A stretch of DNA of 64,000 nt. It comes from Parapristionchus giblindavisi (taxonomy: Eukaryota > Nematoda > Chromadorea > Rhabditida > Diplogasteridae). The translations under genes were made by a program, and so were the position numbers. This document shows, in pieces, positions 31,120 through 44,130 of the stretch. The notes under the pieces are model-generated. The model made no database searches. It was not told where the DNA came from and saw only the letters and a program-made list of their open reading frames with translations. The first letter of the stretch is position 1, and every line of letters starts with the position of its first letter. Location of the stretch: NCBI GenBank assembly GCA_943737045.1, contig CALSFV010000226.1, positions 1,083,501 to 1,147,500 on the forward strand, written 5' to 3'.

Positions 31120-32940
31120 ATGTCGGACAACTCGGCTGCACCCAAGGAGAAGAAGGAGAAGAAGGTGAGTCCTTATGATCTTAAGACCTTAAGCTTTAAG
31201 ATCTTAAGGTCTTAAAGTCTTAAGCTCTTAAAGTCATAAGCTCTTACGGTCTTTAATCTTAAAGTTCTATGCTTAACTCTAAGACCATTCTAGGGATTCG
31301 ACGCCAGAAAGTTCACCATTGATCTGGTGACCGGTGGTACTGCTGCAGCCATCTCCAAGACCGCCGTAGCTCCCATCGAGAGAGTCAAGCTCCTCCTTCA
31401 GGTGCGTGATGTTTGATGTTTGATCTTTTGATCTTCATGAAGCTCTGTCTGAATGACACGTGTCTTTACTTCGAGTGTAATTATGCAAATGTGTCCACGT
31501 TGCAGGTCCAAGATGCTTCTCTAACGATCGCCGCCGACAAGCGATACAAGGCAAGTCTTCATCCAGTGGTTACCGATGGTTAACCGTTTCCCACTTTGTC
31601 ATACCTGCAAAGATCAAGGATCAAAGACTACTCTTCCAGGGTATCATCGACGTTCTCGTTCGTGTTCCCAAGGAGCAGGGCTACGCCGCCCTTTGGCGCG
31701 GTAACCTCGCCAACGTCATCCGATACTTCCCCACTCAGGCGCTCAATTTCGCCTTCAAGGATACTTACAAGAATCTGTTCCTCAAGGGGTGAGTGATCAT
31801 TGATCTTTTGATTGGAACTTGATTTTTGATCTTTGATCTTTGCAGGTATGACAAGAAGAAGGACTTCTGGAAGTTCTTCGTTGGTAATCTGGCGTCTGGT
31901 GGAGCCGCTGGAGCCACGTCTCTCTGCTTCGTGTACCCACTCGACTTTGCCCGAACCCGACTCGCCGCCGACGTTGGCAAGGGCGAATCCAGAGAATTCA
32001 AGGTACGATACCGATGGTACCGAATCCCACATCCGTTGGGTTCCCGCTGGAATGGTTAACATATTGTTAATCTATGATTAACCTAAGGAATGATTAACCT
32101 AGCCTATCACTTTTCAGGGTCTCGCCGATTGCCTCATCAAGGTCGCCAAGTCTGACGGACCCATCGGACTCTACCGAGGATTCTTCGTTTCCGTTCAAGG
32201 TTCGATAATAGATCTGACACACCGTATCAAGTCTGACCTATCACACCTTACAGTACTCCTATTCAGGTATCATCATCTACCGTGCCGCGTACTTCGGAAT
32301 GTTCGACACGGCAAAGATGGTGTTCGCCGCTGACGGCAAGAAGCTCAACTTCTTCGCAGCTTGGGGAATTGCCCAGGTACCGCACTGGATCCGACTGTGG
32401 CTCCGGTTCCGGTTCTAATCCACGGTTCCATATTGTCGGTTTCAGGTGGTCACCGTCGGTTCCGGTATCCTGTCGTATCCATGGGACACTGTGAGACGTC
32501 GCATGATGATGCAATCTGGTCGTAAGGTAAGAACTTACCGTTGTTAGTGATGATGATTATTGATGACTGCAATGATTTTAGGACATCTTGTACAAGAACA
32601 CTTTGGATTGCGCACTCAAGATCGTTAAGAACGAAGGAATGTCTGCAATGTTCAAGGTACGGTAGGAATGCGGTAGATTACGGTAGGATTATGGTAGATT
32701 ACGGTAGACCAATTACTGAATCCGGTAAATACAAGAATTTTTGCAAATTAGGCTCACACTCGGGTTTATCATGACGAAATTAATCAAAAATCGAGACAAT
32801 TTTAATCGAATCAATCAATCAATCACTCAATCAATCAATCAATCAATAATTATTTACAGGGTGCTCTATCGAACGTATTCCGTGGAACTGGAGGTGCTCT
32901 TGTCCTCGCCATCTACGACGAGATTCAGAAGTTCCTCTAG
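31120..32940 (+). CDS. ant-1.1: Mitochondrial ADP/ATP carrier (adenine nucleotide translocase)
   Basis: Ten exons: 31120-31164, 31294-31401, 31506-31550, 31640-31788, 31846-32002, 32118-32199, 32267-32376, 32446-32526, 32582-32656, 32860-32940. They join to 310 aa, the usual carrier length with a Lys-rich N-terminal extension. It exchanges cytosolic ADP for matrix ATP across the mitochondrial inner membrane. Three mitochondrial-carrier repeats show PIERVK (P42), PLDFAR (P147) and PWDTVR (P244), and the diagnostic nucleotide-carrier signature RRRMMM lies at 249-254. Conserved [23 protein letters not shown] is intact apart from being split here for reading. Intron 3 uses a GC donor (GCAAGT). 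The protein is very close to nematode ANT; the exact paralogue (ant-1.1 or another) is inferred. Poly(A) signal at 33021. Confidence 0.97.
32657..32859 (+). repeat. TACGGTA-rich and AATC-repeat intron
   Basis: The last intron of the carrier starts with five to six GATTACGGTAG-like units (32656-32712) and ends with (AATC)n (32806-32848). Both are low-complexity; TACGGTA/TACCGTA also recurs near 21600-22020, 37990-38070 and 59960-60050. Confidence 0.75.
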
Positions 32941-33970
32941 ACGATATCGTTGTTGATGCCGAAGCCCCGCCCACAACCCTTCCTCTTGCTCTTCCCCCAG
33001 TAGTGATTGTTGATTGAATGAATAAAGAAAATGTTGGAGCAAACGCATGTTCTGCTTATGCAAAGTATTGGTTATTTACAAAAGCACAGTATACAATACT
33101 CATAGATATTTATTCGAAATCTTTTGTCAGATCAGAATTGAGATGCTCAAGTTGTTCAAGATCGTTGTTCATTGAATAATTGCCATTGATGACCAAACAA
33201 CACGGTCCAGGGATAATATTTTTTATTCATAATTATTATCGTTAATAGTATGATTATGCGGAAGTGAGGATGAAGTGAGTGTTGAGGAGCACGAGTGATT
33301 TGCATATGCGAAGTAGAAGATAGAAAGCGCCAAACGAAGATATCATAAATGGGTCACAACCAATGTCAAGGGTCTCTTCATTTCAAACACTATTTCTATG
33401 CTTTTTGAAGATACAACATGATAGGGTTGCGCAGAGACCGTTGATAGAGGTTGGTCATATGGATCATAGTTGACACAATGAATCCGAGTCGAATAGGTTG
33501 GTACCGTTGGTACCGACGGAACCGAAACCTCGACAGACACGGATTTATTGTGCATAAACAATCAATACAAACAAGAGTAAAATATGAATCCTATATGATG
33601 AATTTGAACAGTGAATGATGAATGATAAGTTGCAGTAACCGGATAGTACAATAGACAAGGATTAGGGTACGTTTATTCCGCTAAACAACGGAACTTCTTG
33701 TTGCTGTGTTGCTAAAGAGCGGAAGTTTCTGATGTTCTGTCAGTAACGTTCCTCTTAAAGGATGGCAAACCGGTAATGAAGACGAACCCGTACAGAGAAG
33801 GAGTGTAAAGAAGGAACAAATGAGAAGAAAGATGTGTTAGATAGTAATGGAAGGAGAAAGGGTTAAGTTAGCGTCACAGGGACCACACTACATAGATCAA
33901 AGATCACTGTCGGATGAGGAGGGTACAGGCTACAAAGATCATTCAGGGTACAAACTACAAAGATCAAAGA
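32941..33970. other. Convergent intergenic region
   Basis: Lies between the 3' ends of the carrier (plus) and the neurexin-like gene (minus). It contains the carrier poly(A) signal and a degenerate copy of hairpin family H2 (about 33346-33455). I see no exon or RNA gene. Confidence 0.5.
33346..33455. repeat. Hairpin repeat family H2, degenerate copy
   Basis: GTCAAGGGTCTCTTCATTTC then CAAACACTATTTCTATGCT and AGAGACCGTTGATAGAGGTT match, in order, the H2 copies at 39506-39620 and (inverted) 44131-44253. Confidence 0.6.
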
Positions 33971-36900
33971 TCACTCGAGTCGTCTCGAATGTTGACTAGA
34001 GGCGCGTCGCTTGGCGTCGGCCCTCGAACTACGACCTGGGCTTGATTCAACCGCTCGCTCGTCGGTTCGACAAACGAGATCATCTGGAGAAAGATCAAAG
34101 ATCAAACTACAATTCTTGAAAGATCAAAGATCAAAGTACAAACCGATTCGCGGTCAATCAGCACCCGATGCAGTTTCGGCTCATCGTACATTGAGATATC
34201 TGTTCGATCGATCGAGTCCGATATGCAAGAGTCGCGATCTAAAATACGGATTCAATATTATACGGATTCATACCGATCCTAAAATCCGGTTCTGGATATC
34301 CCAAAAATAAAATAAAATAATATAAACAAACCTGATGGTCGTCGGAAATTAACCGACTCCGGACTGTCGCGAACCATGCGCTCTCGATCTGTAGAAATAT
34401 CAGATAAAGGTCAAAGATCAAAGATCAAAAATCAAAGATGTAAGATCAAAGTACGAACCATCGTAGCTATTGCGTCGACTCTTCTTCTTCCGCCTCAAGC
34501 AGCAGAAGTAGATGCACAGACAGAGCAGTAACATTAAGGCGAGCAGTACAGTGAGCATTATTGACCATAGTAACCACTCCGATGATACTGTAATTGGGAT
34601 ACGGTAAGTTGGTACTGTAGATTAACGTGGCTGGCACATGAGTACGAGTAGCATAATGAGTTATAAGGACAAAAGATCAAAGATCAACATACGCGGACCG
34701 CCGGAGTGACCGAGGAATACGTTGGGTTTGTACTCGATGAGGTCGCCTAATGGCGCCGTTTTGGCGCCTCCTCGCGTCCATAACAGGGGATCCAGCACAC
34801 CGCACGTTGCTTCGGTTGTTGATTCTTATAAAGATTGAGAATGTCCTCGAATCAGGAAAAGTAGTGCATATTCGTGCAAATAATTGCTGTGAAACATATT
34901 ACAGCTTGTTCCCGTGTCCCCCCCCCCCAATCACGAAAACTCGCTTCCAGGGTCTACCATGAATTTCGCAGCGAATAATTCGCGAGTCAATCTCTTTATT
35001 TTTCGTAAGCATCTATTTACCGAATCACCACTAGCAGTTTTGTTTCACTTTATTGATTTTCAGGGTAAAGGCCTCTGTGAACAGAATTCGAAACACTCTC
35101 ATTGGTTATGATACATTGTTTGTCAATCTGTATACACTGTTGTAGTTGTATTTACAATTTTCACATTTTAAACAACTTTCTCATCTGATTTGGTAGTTTT
35201 GTCTATAGTTGTAGGCATTAGTAAATCGTGATTGTACTTACCAGGCATGATGGCAAGCTCATAGAACATTGCTTGGAGGACGTTTACCTGAAACATGATA
35301 AATAAGTTTCAGTTTAGATCATACCTATCGATTGGACAAAATACTGTCGCATTTCGTACCGTATGAATCTTATTGGACAGATCTTCAGCAGTGCGATGCT
35401 CATCGTAGTCGTAGCTGAGTCCGAGATCTGCAAAGATCAAAGATCATTCATATCGATCAAGAGGTCAACCCAGAGACTTATTAGAAATTATAATAGAAAT
35501 TGTTGTAATGCTAATGTCATTATAGTCACTGTTGTAAAATAATGTCAATGTTGATATCACTGACAATGAGGAATAATAGAAGAAATCTTACCGCTAACAC
35601 AACCGGCTGTTCCTCGATTCTCGTTGTTGATGAGGGCGAACTCAATTGCAGTCAGCTGCATGCCCGGATCGGGAATCGAGAAACGCTCTCCGTCGATCTG
35701 AAAATGTTGCCTAATTAATTGTTGAGAAGTGGCCTTATAACTAAGTCGTTTACTAGTTCACTAGCTCTTAAGGTCATGCGCTTAGTCGTTGTACTTAGTT
35801 ACTTAAGTTATTGTACTTACGTATAAGTCAAAGAATCGTCTGGATGGATGGGTTCCCAGCGGTGTTCGTCTTTCGATAGTCACAAGATGAATACGATCAT
35901 CCTCAGGGTCTATGAACTCTGGAAATATAAAAATATATAAATGATTAAAATTATAAAAAAACATTGAAAGTATTCATAATTTTGACTAATTCTAGATCGA
36001 AGATTTTTTAAGAAGGAAATACAATGAAAAAAATAATATTAAAAACAAACTGGTAGCATTCGGGGCGAACTGCTGTGGATCCTCCGGATTTACCTGAATT
36101 AAAGCCATTTTTATGAAAAATTAGCACATCGAACAAGTAAAATGAGCCACTATGTGTAAAGTTTTACGAAGTATTCAGTGGATATTTAACAATCCGCTAG
36201 GAATATTCTTTTATGGTGTATATGCCGTACCTGAATCGCAAGATGACTGTCGTCCGTCAAATAGAATCGGAACAGGATTCGTCGACCATGAGAGAAGAAC
36301 AGCACGAGTGGAGTGTTCTTGTCGACGGGGAAGGACGGCAGACGGACCTGTTAACGATTCCGGAATAAAATTGGAAAAGCCAAAAGAATGTCATATATTA
36401 TATTATATTTTATCTACATGCACACGCATGCAACGACACATGAACATTATATGAACAAAAATAAATAGGTGATGATATTGACTTCGCTATCTAGAAGAAA
36501 GAAATAAATGAAAGGTGACTCGGGGCGTCATGAAGTTCAAGTGAAGTGAAAAAGAGATTGTTTTCAAAAAGAATGTGATACCTTCATCCATATCTTGGAC
36601 AACACTCCCTTTCTCTCCACTGCGAACTCTCCTCTATATGCCATTAGAGAGTTGTGATTCATGGATAGAGGAGGAGCTGAAAATGGGAAGATTCAAAATA
36701 TGTTGAACTATTTCATAGATTTCCCCTATGAAAATAAGGTGCCGGGAAAGGGTAAGTGAACTCTACTATCTTGGCTAATATGATAAACGTAGCGGCCGAA
36801 ACACCATTGGGCACATTATTATCTAACATATATTAAAAATATATTATTAATTTAATATTTTACTATGTAAAATAGAGGTTGTACCTGACTGAGGTTCACA

Positions 36901-39900
36901 GGAGGCACTATTAGCACTCATGTACATTTCCGCATCTGCACAATCACAAACGAAGGGAGGATCGAGTGAGGGTGATGAGGGACGACAACGAGATGAGAGA
37001 GGACATGATGTCGGACACGTACCGCAACCCATCTAAAAATGTTTTCGGGTTAAATTTTTTAACAAAACATTTTTTTAAATTAAATTAAATTATCTTTCGT
37101 TTTACTCATTGTCAGCTCCAAGTTTTTTTTTTGTTTCTTAAAGGCTCTGGTCACACTCTCTCGAAGTCAAAGAAAGCGATCAGAGCATAGCCAGAGCGAA
37201 GAGTTTCAAATTAGCTAAGGGTATACATTTAAAGTGTCTTATTGTTAGATTTCGTTCATACCTTTACAGCGTAGTTCTCATCTGACGGACGAACCAAAGT
37301 CGTTTGCATTTGTTTATCAAAGGCGCTAATGATATCCACGCGGGCGCCTCTCGCGAACACGTCCTTGACGCAGCCCTGGAGAGAGAAATGTGATCTTTGA
37401 TCTTTGATCTTTGATCTTTGACCCTTTAACTCACTCTCAGACTCGGCAGCTTCTCTCGCGTGTTCTCGAAGAATTTTGCCTTGAAGTCCTCACGATAAAT
37501 GCCGGGACGGACCTACAAAGATCAAAGATCACACTACATGTTTTTTTCAAAAACTACAAATCCAGAGATCAAAAATCGAAGATCAAACCTTCTTGTTGAA
37601 CATGCCGCCGACGAAGAGTATCGAGCCCTTGGTCAGGACGGTCTTGTACATTTCTAAATATAAAATATTATATTTATTTATACGAGCCTGGGTCATAAAT
37701 TAGGTGCAGGCAACGACATCTAATGTTGATGATGTTCGTTCGCTCAGGGCATATGTTGCGATAGGGAGACAATTATTTTTTTATGAAATCGATTTGGTCA
37801 ATGTATTATTCGCCTCCGTTCGCTTCAGTATTTTTACATTAATTTTGAAACTCATTACTAAACAGTGAACAGCACATGCCTGCAGTGTCGAAGTCGGCGT
37901 CCTCTCCGAGCTGACAAATCTCCCCATCGACAGTCATGAAGAGCTCGTTCTCTGTCTGGGCGAAGAGTGAAACTCGAGTCCACGAGTCCGTACCGTAACC
38001 TGTAATACCGTACTTTGAAATACTGTAACCTTAAATGCCATACATGATATAATACGGCAACTTGGTACACCGTAAAGGAATGATATGTCTATTTTATAAT
38101 ACAGACACGTGGAATGGAATAAATATAACACCCTGACATCTAGTAACGTAGTCGATAATACCGCAACCAGCCAATACATTGGAATTAGCCTTGAAAAAAG
38201 ATATCACCGCGTAGTCATTGTTCTGATTCAAAGTGGATTCAACCAAAAGCGCATCACGAATTGCATGAAGACCGCGTATGGCGCTGAACCGCTGATTATT
38301 CTGTTCCGATCCTTACCTCTATTCCTATCGATCGAACATCCGGTGCATATCTCGATGCTGTTCTCATCCTGCTGCGTACAGTGAATCGCCGTTAGCTTCT
38401 GTCCGTGATAATGAACCTGACAATATCGATTTACTTTGATAAATGGATTAGTCATTATTGATTGATGTATCGGTATCGAGTGTGATATGTGTTAAACATT
38501 TTTTTAAATATGAAACTACAGTATACCTGAACCCGTCCCCATGTCGCGTTTCTCCACTCGCCAAACAGCAGCAAGCCCGAGTCCTGCAACGATTGTCACG
38601 GTGATCGCGGGAATTTTGAATTTTAAATTACTAGGTTACTGTACCGAGTCCGATTTGAAAGTGAGCGAGAGACGGAGAGGGTCAGCCGACGAGAGCGTAT
38701 CCGGTAATAGAAGGAATGACAGAAGATCCGAATGACGTAGTAGTTGGAACTCTGAATGAGGTCAAAGATCAAAGATCAGAGAGAACTGATCAATGTGAGA
38801 GATCAACTATTGAAATCTGAGATTTATTAACAATAAAACATTATTTCGATAGTCGAATAGTTTTTAAACCGAATAGTTTTTAAAATCAGTTTATAAAATA
38901 AAAAATCGAATAGTTTTTAAAATCATTACAATGAGAATAGAGAAACAGTCAAAGATCGGAGAAGAGAAGTCATATTACTACAAGACCGCAAATACCACAA
39001 GATGTTGAAAAGGGGTTTCAAGATTTATATGAATTCAGATGAAGAAGTGACAGGTTGATTTTTCGGAGGATGCATCCAAGATAAAACTTGTTCATGTTTC
39101 TTGTGGGCTATTTTGCTGTGCGTGTACCTATATCCTCAAATCATATTTTCTATTCCAATTGCACACTATAACTACAAATTCATTATCTAGCAACGAGATA
39201 TCCTTGCTTTGCCGAAGTGACTGTGACTATAGACGTCTTCCCTAACTAACTAAACTAAGCTAGTAAACTTAACTTTGAACTTGCAAAACGAAGAAAACTA
39301 AATAGACTTAGTAAACTTTTTTCTCACCATTCTTGTAGTCGGGTAGATCCGAGTGTTCGCAAGTAGGCGATGGTAGTAGGTGGTAAAAGTCCTCCAGCAC
39401 CGTGCACTCGCACGACGCCTGACCACCCCCACCACAGAACATTCGCGTGTGCGAGGGCTGTCTGCAATAGTTTAGCGATTGACAGAAAGCACCACACCAT
39501 CAATCCTTAAAGGGATAGTGACCTCTCTCAATGGCCTCTTCATTGCGCACACTATTTCTCTGCTCTCTACCAAGCTTAGACCGCTGAAGAGACCGTTGAC
39601 AAAGGTTTCAGTCCCTTTAACAAAAGGGGATCAACCACAGTAGGAGTCACGACACGAAACTGATAAGGGGTAGGAAATTTGAAAATTATTTTTGATTCAT
39701 GCAAATCGATTTTACCCAGTCGGCGGTTGCACACCCGTGCATGAGACACTGCAAGCAAGAGTTCATACTACGGAACACTAGATCAAACTACAAAGATCAA
39801 AGATCAAAGATCAAAGATTCTGACCGATCAAGGAAGATTCGTCCACCGAGTTCGGCACATTCGGTCGCTTCATCGGCGGGATCAGTCAACATGATGAGTC

Positions 39901-42597
39901 CGTTCAACTTGATACCAACGGATTTCACCTTCGATGTTGGGTCACTGAAATCGGAATCGATATACGTAAATGGCGATACAAAATGGTATTCATGTTTACT
40001 CATTACTTGTTAACAACCGGGATAAATATTAATTCATTGAATTGTTTAGTTCACTGAAACAATTTTTGAATACCATACTCTGAAATTTAAAAAAAAAGCT
40101 TACGGTAATGAGATCTTTTCTCCTCCATCAATGCTCACGTGCGTTCCGTCAAGCGCGATTTGAGCCGTGTGCCAACTGAAATTAAATCATTGATCTTTGA
40201 TATTTGATCTTTGATGTTTATTTGATCATACGATATCCACTTAGATATCAGTAGAGGTCTCTTTAGTTCTCATGAGTTAACGCCCCATGAAAAGTTATGA
40301 AAAGAAAAGAGAAGCATGAACAACTCTCCTCTTTAAGCACATTTTCTCTTATTTTGTACTTTCCTGGTCGTGACTTTCAGACACCATAAAAATGAATAAA
40401 AATGAAGCTAACCGTCCATCCGATATGTGACCGACAAGCAGGGAAGGCGCGTGCTCCCCAATCGACAAGAAGTAATCTAAAGATCAAAGATCAAACTACA
40501 AAGATCAAGACCAAAGTATACCATTGACTAGCTCAACACTGCGCTTCGCACCGTCCTCGTAATGTGCGGTGAGCAGCGCCTGATTCGTCGCTTCCGTCCT
40601 GAACGCGAAGCGGAAGTGCGCATGCGACGACGCGGACACATCCACCTGATTGTACAGAGGTCAAAGATCAAAGATCAAAGATCAAACTACACATACCTGC
40701 ACTCCTCCGTCGATCAGGCATCCTTCGTACTTGAGCAGGAGCTCCTCACAGATGAGCTCATCAGCCTGAACTCGTAGTTTGATCTTTGATCTCTAATCTT
40801 TAATCTTTGATCTCTTACCTTGATCCACGGATTGTGGTCGGACTCGAGGTTGTCGGGCACGATGTGGAGTACTCCTGCGGCTCGTCCGAACAGTTCGATC
40901 GTACCATCTCCTGAATACCATACTGAATTTGCATGGAGTTTGCGATTGGGAATTTAAAAAAAATGGTGTTTAGAATGGTGGAATATGCCCTACTCCCAAT
41001 GGCTAACAACCATATCCCAGAACACCATAATGTGAACCTGATAAATATTGATTGATTGATTGATTGATTGCCTTTGGGTGAGAACGGTTTTAGATAATGA
41101 TCCTGTATTGATGCATTTTTAGTAAGTCGTGTTTATTCGTGTCTGTGTTGGTTTCACTTCAATAGTGTAAATATTAGTTTTTATCTTCTTCCAAAACAAA
41201 TTATTTGAGAAAGCGCAAGTCGCTACTTATTCTATCGCTGAAACATATTTGGAAAGGCTTCGCGATAGGTCGCGGAGAGTGGAGTCATGGCGATTAGAAC
41301 AAGTCGGTTAGCAAGTTTGCGCATGCAACCAGAATACAATACAATACAACGCATTTATCTTATCAGCACTAAGTGCAGAAGAGTAAGTCAGGGGCAGGGG
41401 GAATTTTCTTGCAAGTTCTTATTCTTCCGTCTCTGAGAGAAGTTATACAAACCAAAATACAATGAGGGTATTTGGTACATCGTCTGCGCTATGGAATTAC
41501 AAATTTCGTTTGCCTTGAATTAGGAATACAAAATTATTTATCGTTCCGTTAGGGTTTTGAAGTTACAATTTCACTCTCTGTTCTGGCAACACTTTATCGT
41601 AGAGAACGAAAGCGAGAGAACATTACCAGATCTTTAAATGAGCTCTGGGTGTGCCTTTAACTCCCTTATCGTATGATAGCTATTGTCTTACCCTGCTCGG
41701 GACTAAGATATGTTTCCTCGCCCAGGATCGAGATTAACATAACTCCTCCTTCTTGAGGCACGACTCCTTGGGATGAAGCTCCGACCCCTTCGCCATCATG
41801 ATGGGCTAAGACACCATCTTCATTCTGATCGTCGCTAGGTGACGTCGACGGTCTGTAGGCGGTTCGATTGATGTGGATGGTTTGGCGACAGTGAGCACGT
41901 TCCACGATGTCATTGAGCACGGTGAAGTCCTCCACTCTGCAAAGAAAAAGGTATTGAGGTAGATGTAGTTCACGTTATTCAAGACACACGAAGTACTGCG
42001 GGAGATCATTGCTAGGCTAGTGATAATTCACTGGCCTATCGTGCCTATTGTCTCTCTGTAAAGAGTCATGAAGAATTGAAAGATGAATAATCGAAAATCA
42101 ATAATAAAACAAAACTCACTGCCACTGAACAGTGCGCGCTTCTACGATTCGGAAACCTCGCTCGAGCGCACTCCTCACCACCGTGGATACGGTAGATGGT
42201 ATGGAGCCGGAGAATGGCATGCGACACACGACGAATGCGTCGGGCGATCGATGAACCTGTAATTATCGATTGATTATCCTGATTCAGGACATATTATTGA
42301 TTGATTCAATTGATAAGCTTACCTTGAGCGGGTACACGCCTGATTCGGTGTGGCCAGCGAGGAAGTGTTCCCGACACGACCGCCGAGCGGGTACTGTAAA
42401 CAAATGTAGTCTTATTGATTATGCCCAAAGCTACCGTAGTCAGATATTTTGGTTTTAAAAGATTGCACAATGATAATGTGCAAATCTGAGTTATTGATTA
42501 TTTCTGCTCAATTCAAGCGTAATCAGCGGGGTACCGTACCATGTCTGGAGGCTGCGGCTAGCAGCCCGACTACGAGTAACAGAGAGAGCTCCCTCAT
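33971..42597 (-). CDS. Neurexin/CASPR-like transmembrane receptor (laminin-G and EGF domains)
   Basis: 31 exons join in one frame to 970 aa. From 5': 42540-42597, 42323-42393, 42120-42256, 41692-41936, 40819-40910, 40697-40765, 40522-40645, 40413-40476, 40104-40175, 39825-39944, 39716-39748, 39328-39461, 38645-38751, 38527-38583, 38338-38416, 37880-37999, 37589-37653, 37435-37512, 37262-37375, 36885-37032, 36582-36676, 36231-36347, 36051-36093, 35821-35918, 35592-35697, 35360-35427, 35242-35287, 34693-34746, 34459-34587, 34332-34388, 33971-34083. Signal peptide MRELSLLLVVGLLAAAS; fibrinogen-like part (about 25-170); laminin-G (about 225-360); Cys-rich EGF-like (362-406); laminin-G (about 407-613); EGF-like (614-663); laminin-G (about 665-815); membrane span 876-898; basic tail without an obvious PDZ ligand. 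Cell-adhesion/synaptic receptor by family. Candidate worm relatives are BAM-2, ITX-1 or NLR-1; I cannot choose. Exon 16 has a GC donor. Confidence 0.88.
37141..37240. repeat. Hairpin repeat family H1, copy in intron
   Basis: GGCTCTGGTCACACTCTCTCG ... AGCCAGAGCGAAGAGTTTCAAATTAGCTAAGGGTATACATTTAAAG: the H1 palindrome and its right flank, in an intron of the neurexin-like gene. Confidence 0.7.
39506..39620. repeat. Hairpin repeat family H2, copy in intron
   Basis: TTAAAGGGATAGTGACCTCTCTCAATGGCCTCTTCATTGCGCACACTATTTCTCTG ... ACCGTTGACAAAGGTTTCAGTCCCTTTAA (given here in pieces shorter than the full run). The ends TTAAAGGGA/TCCCTTTAA are inverted. It matches 44131-44253 in opposite orientation. 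Confidence 0.75.
41574..41662. repeat. Hairpin repeat family H1, degenerate copy in intron
   Basis: CTCTCTGTTCTGGCAACACT and GAGAGAACATTACCAGA retain the arms; the flank GAGCTCTGGGTGTGCCTTTAAC is well kept. Confidence 0.65.
41965..42040. repeat. Dispersed repeat R3
   Basis: GTTATTCAAGACACACGAAG then GATCATTGCTAGGCTAGTGATAAT. Related copies lie at 56935-57035 and 61413-61497. Read on the minus strand the core TGGCCTAGCAGTGATCA resembles a pol III A box, so R3 may be a tRNA-derived SINE tail or head. Confidence 0.6.
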
Positions 42598-42719
42598 ACG
42601 AGGCCGACTCCCGACACGATCCGCCTTTCTTGTCTGGAATACCGTAATTAGCATGATATCGATTGATTGAAAGGGTGGGGCAATCGCGAAATACGGTAGC
42701 ACATATGACACGGAAGCGG

Positions 42720-42766
42720 ATATGCAAAGAAATGTGGAGAGAGGGGGAGAGGGAGAGAGAGAGGGA

Positions 42767-42813
<47 letters not shown>

Positions 42814-42955
42814 TGAGGGTTTCGGAATGGAGAGACATCATGGCTCGCTTCGCTCTGAGAAGGTCACAATACTAGGCACATACAGACGAAATATCGTTGC
42901 ATGAATGATGGAAAAAGATTGGAAGTTAGGAGAGAGAGGTAGAGGTAGAGGGAGA

Positions 42956-42999
<44 letters not shown>

Positions 43000-43015
43000 C
43001 AGAGGGAGAGGAATA
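42720..43015 (+). repeat. (GA)n microsatellites
   Basis: Two GA/GGGAGA tracts (about 42735-42812 and 42940-43000). Long frames of Arg-Glu or Ser-Leu across them are translation of the repeat, not genes. Confidence 0.95.
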
Positions 43016-43019
43016 AGAC

Positions 43020-44130
43020 AAATAAAAGGTGAGAATGCATTGATTCGTTCAGTAAACGTTTGATAGATAGGGGTTGGTCGATCGAAATCGAAGAGTCGAC
43101 AAAATATATTTTCTGTCCTCCTTCTCGACTATTTACCCACCCCTTTCATTCCCACTCTCATGATCCTGTGAATACGAATATTATTCGGTACGATGGCTAC
43201 TACCGTTCCGCCCTGTTATGAGGAAATTTGAAATCTAAGAATAGCACTGCACAAGGGAATATTAGAATGATCACAATCGGTCAAATTCAGATTTGTTTTC
43301 GCATAAATACGATTGGTCTGGAATCGACACATCTATTAATGCTTGTAGATCTATGATTATCGTGATCTTGAAATCTGTAAATCGTAAAAACACGAACAAA
43401 GAAAAATGAACTTCGATGGTTGAATATCATGAAAAGTAGTGATACAGATCGAAAGTAAACATTTGGCGTTTGGATTATGCAATATAATCTAAGTACACAA
43501 TGTGTACTCAGCTACGTTTTGCTAATAAAAATCATGCACGAGGAATAGGGAAACCTGATTATGATTGATATCGTTTGTGCGTATCGTTGCAATCACGATA
43601 ATGTCCAGGTAAAACAATGAAAATTGAAAATTTCGGCAATATTAAGTGAATCAGAAACTAAGTGAATCAGAAAAGAAACTTGTTTAAAAATCGAAACTGT
43701 CTCATTATTTTGCAGACCATTTCTTCAATCGCTGCCAGACGAGTTGAATAAAAAATTCTTTCCAGGAACATGATTTGGTAATATTGTGTCGTGCAACAGC
43801 AAAGAAAGTGACCAGGGAATATTCCCGAGAAACAATTTCGTATCAATATAGTAAGGGCAATACGAAGAAGATGAATCAGCTATAATAGGGAAGAAACAGG
43901 AGGAGGAGGAGATTTGAACAATATACACACTTATATGAGATGTTTTCGATGACTCAACGGAACATAAAATTGTGGAAGCTGAAGCGATTCTGAATTATTA
44001 TTGTTAATATTACTATTATCGATTCCTATTACAATCTAGTGGTGTTTGCGAAGAATAAGAAATTTTTGAAAGATAGGAATAAATTTACAAAGTGCAATGA
44101 GCTCTAAACGCAAAACAAACACAGTCCAGC
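43020..44130. other. Gene-free stretch
   Basis: A/T-rich sequence upstream of the neurexin-like gene. No exon chain, RNA gene or strong repeat was found. Confidence 0.5.

Larger units (their letters stand above)
33890..40815. repeat. Intronic AAAGATC/GATCTTT repeats
   Basis: Short arrays of the 7-8 nt unit AAAGATC(A) occur in many introns of the neurexin-like gene (for example 34085-34135, 34405-34450, 35430-35445, 37390-37425, 39795-39820, 40665-40690, 40775-40815), in introns of the Ig gene (29865-29890, 29995-30045, 30340-30385) and of the carrier (31410-31430, 31800-31840). In both plus-strand and minus-strand genes the commoner orientation has TTGATCTTTGATC in the sense of transcription, with exceptions. 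Confidence 0.8.

Noticed and set aside
31628..32514. Antisense frames of up to 144 codons
   Set aside because: Shadows of the ADP/ATP carrier exons, whose sense translation is unambiguous.
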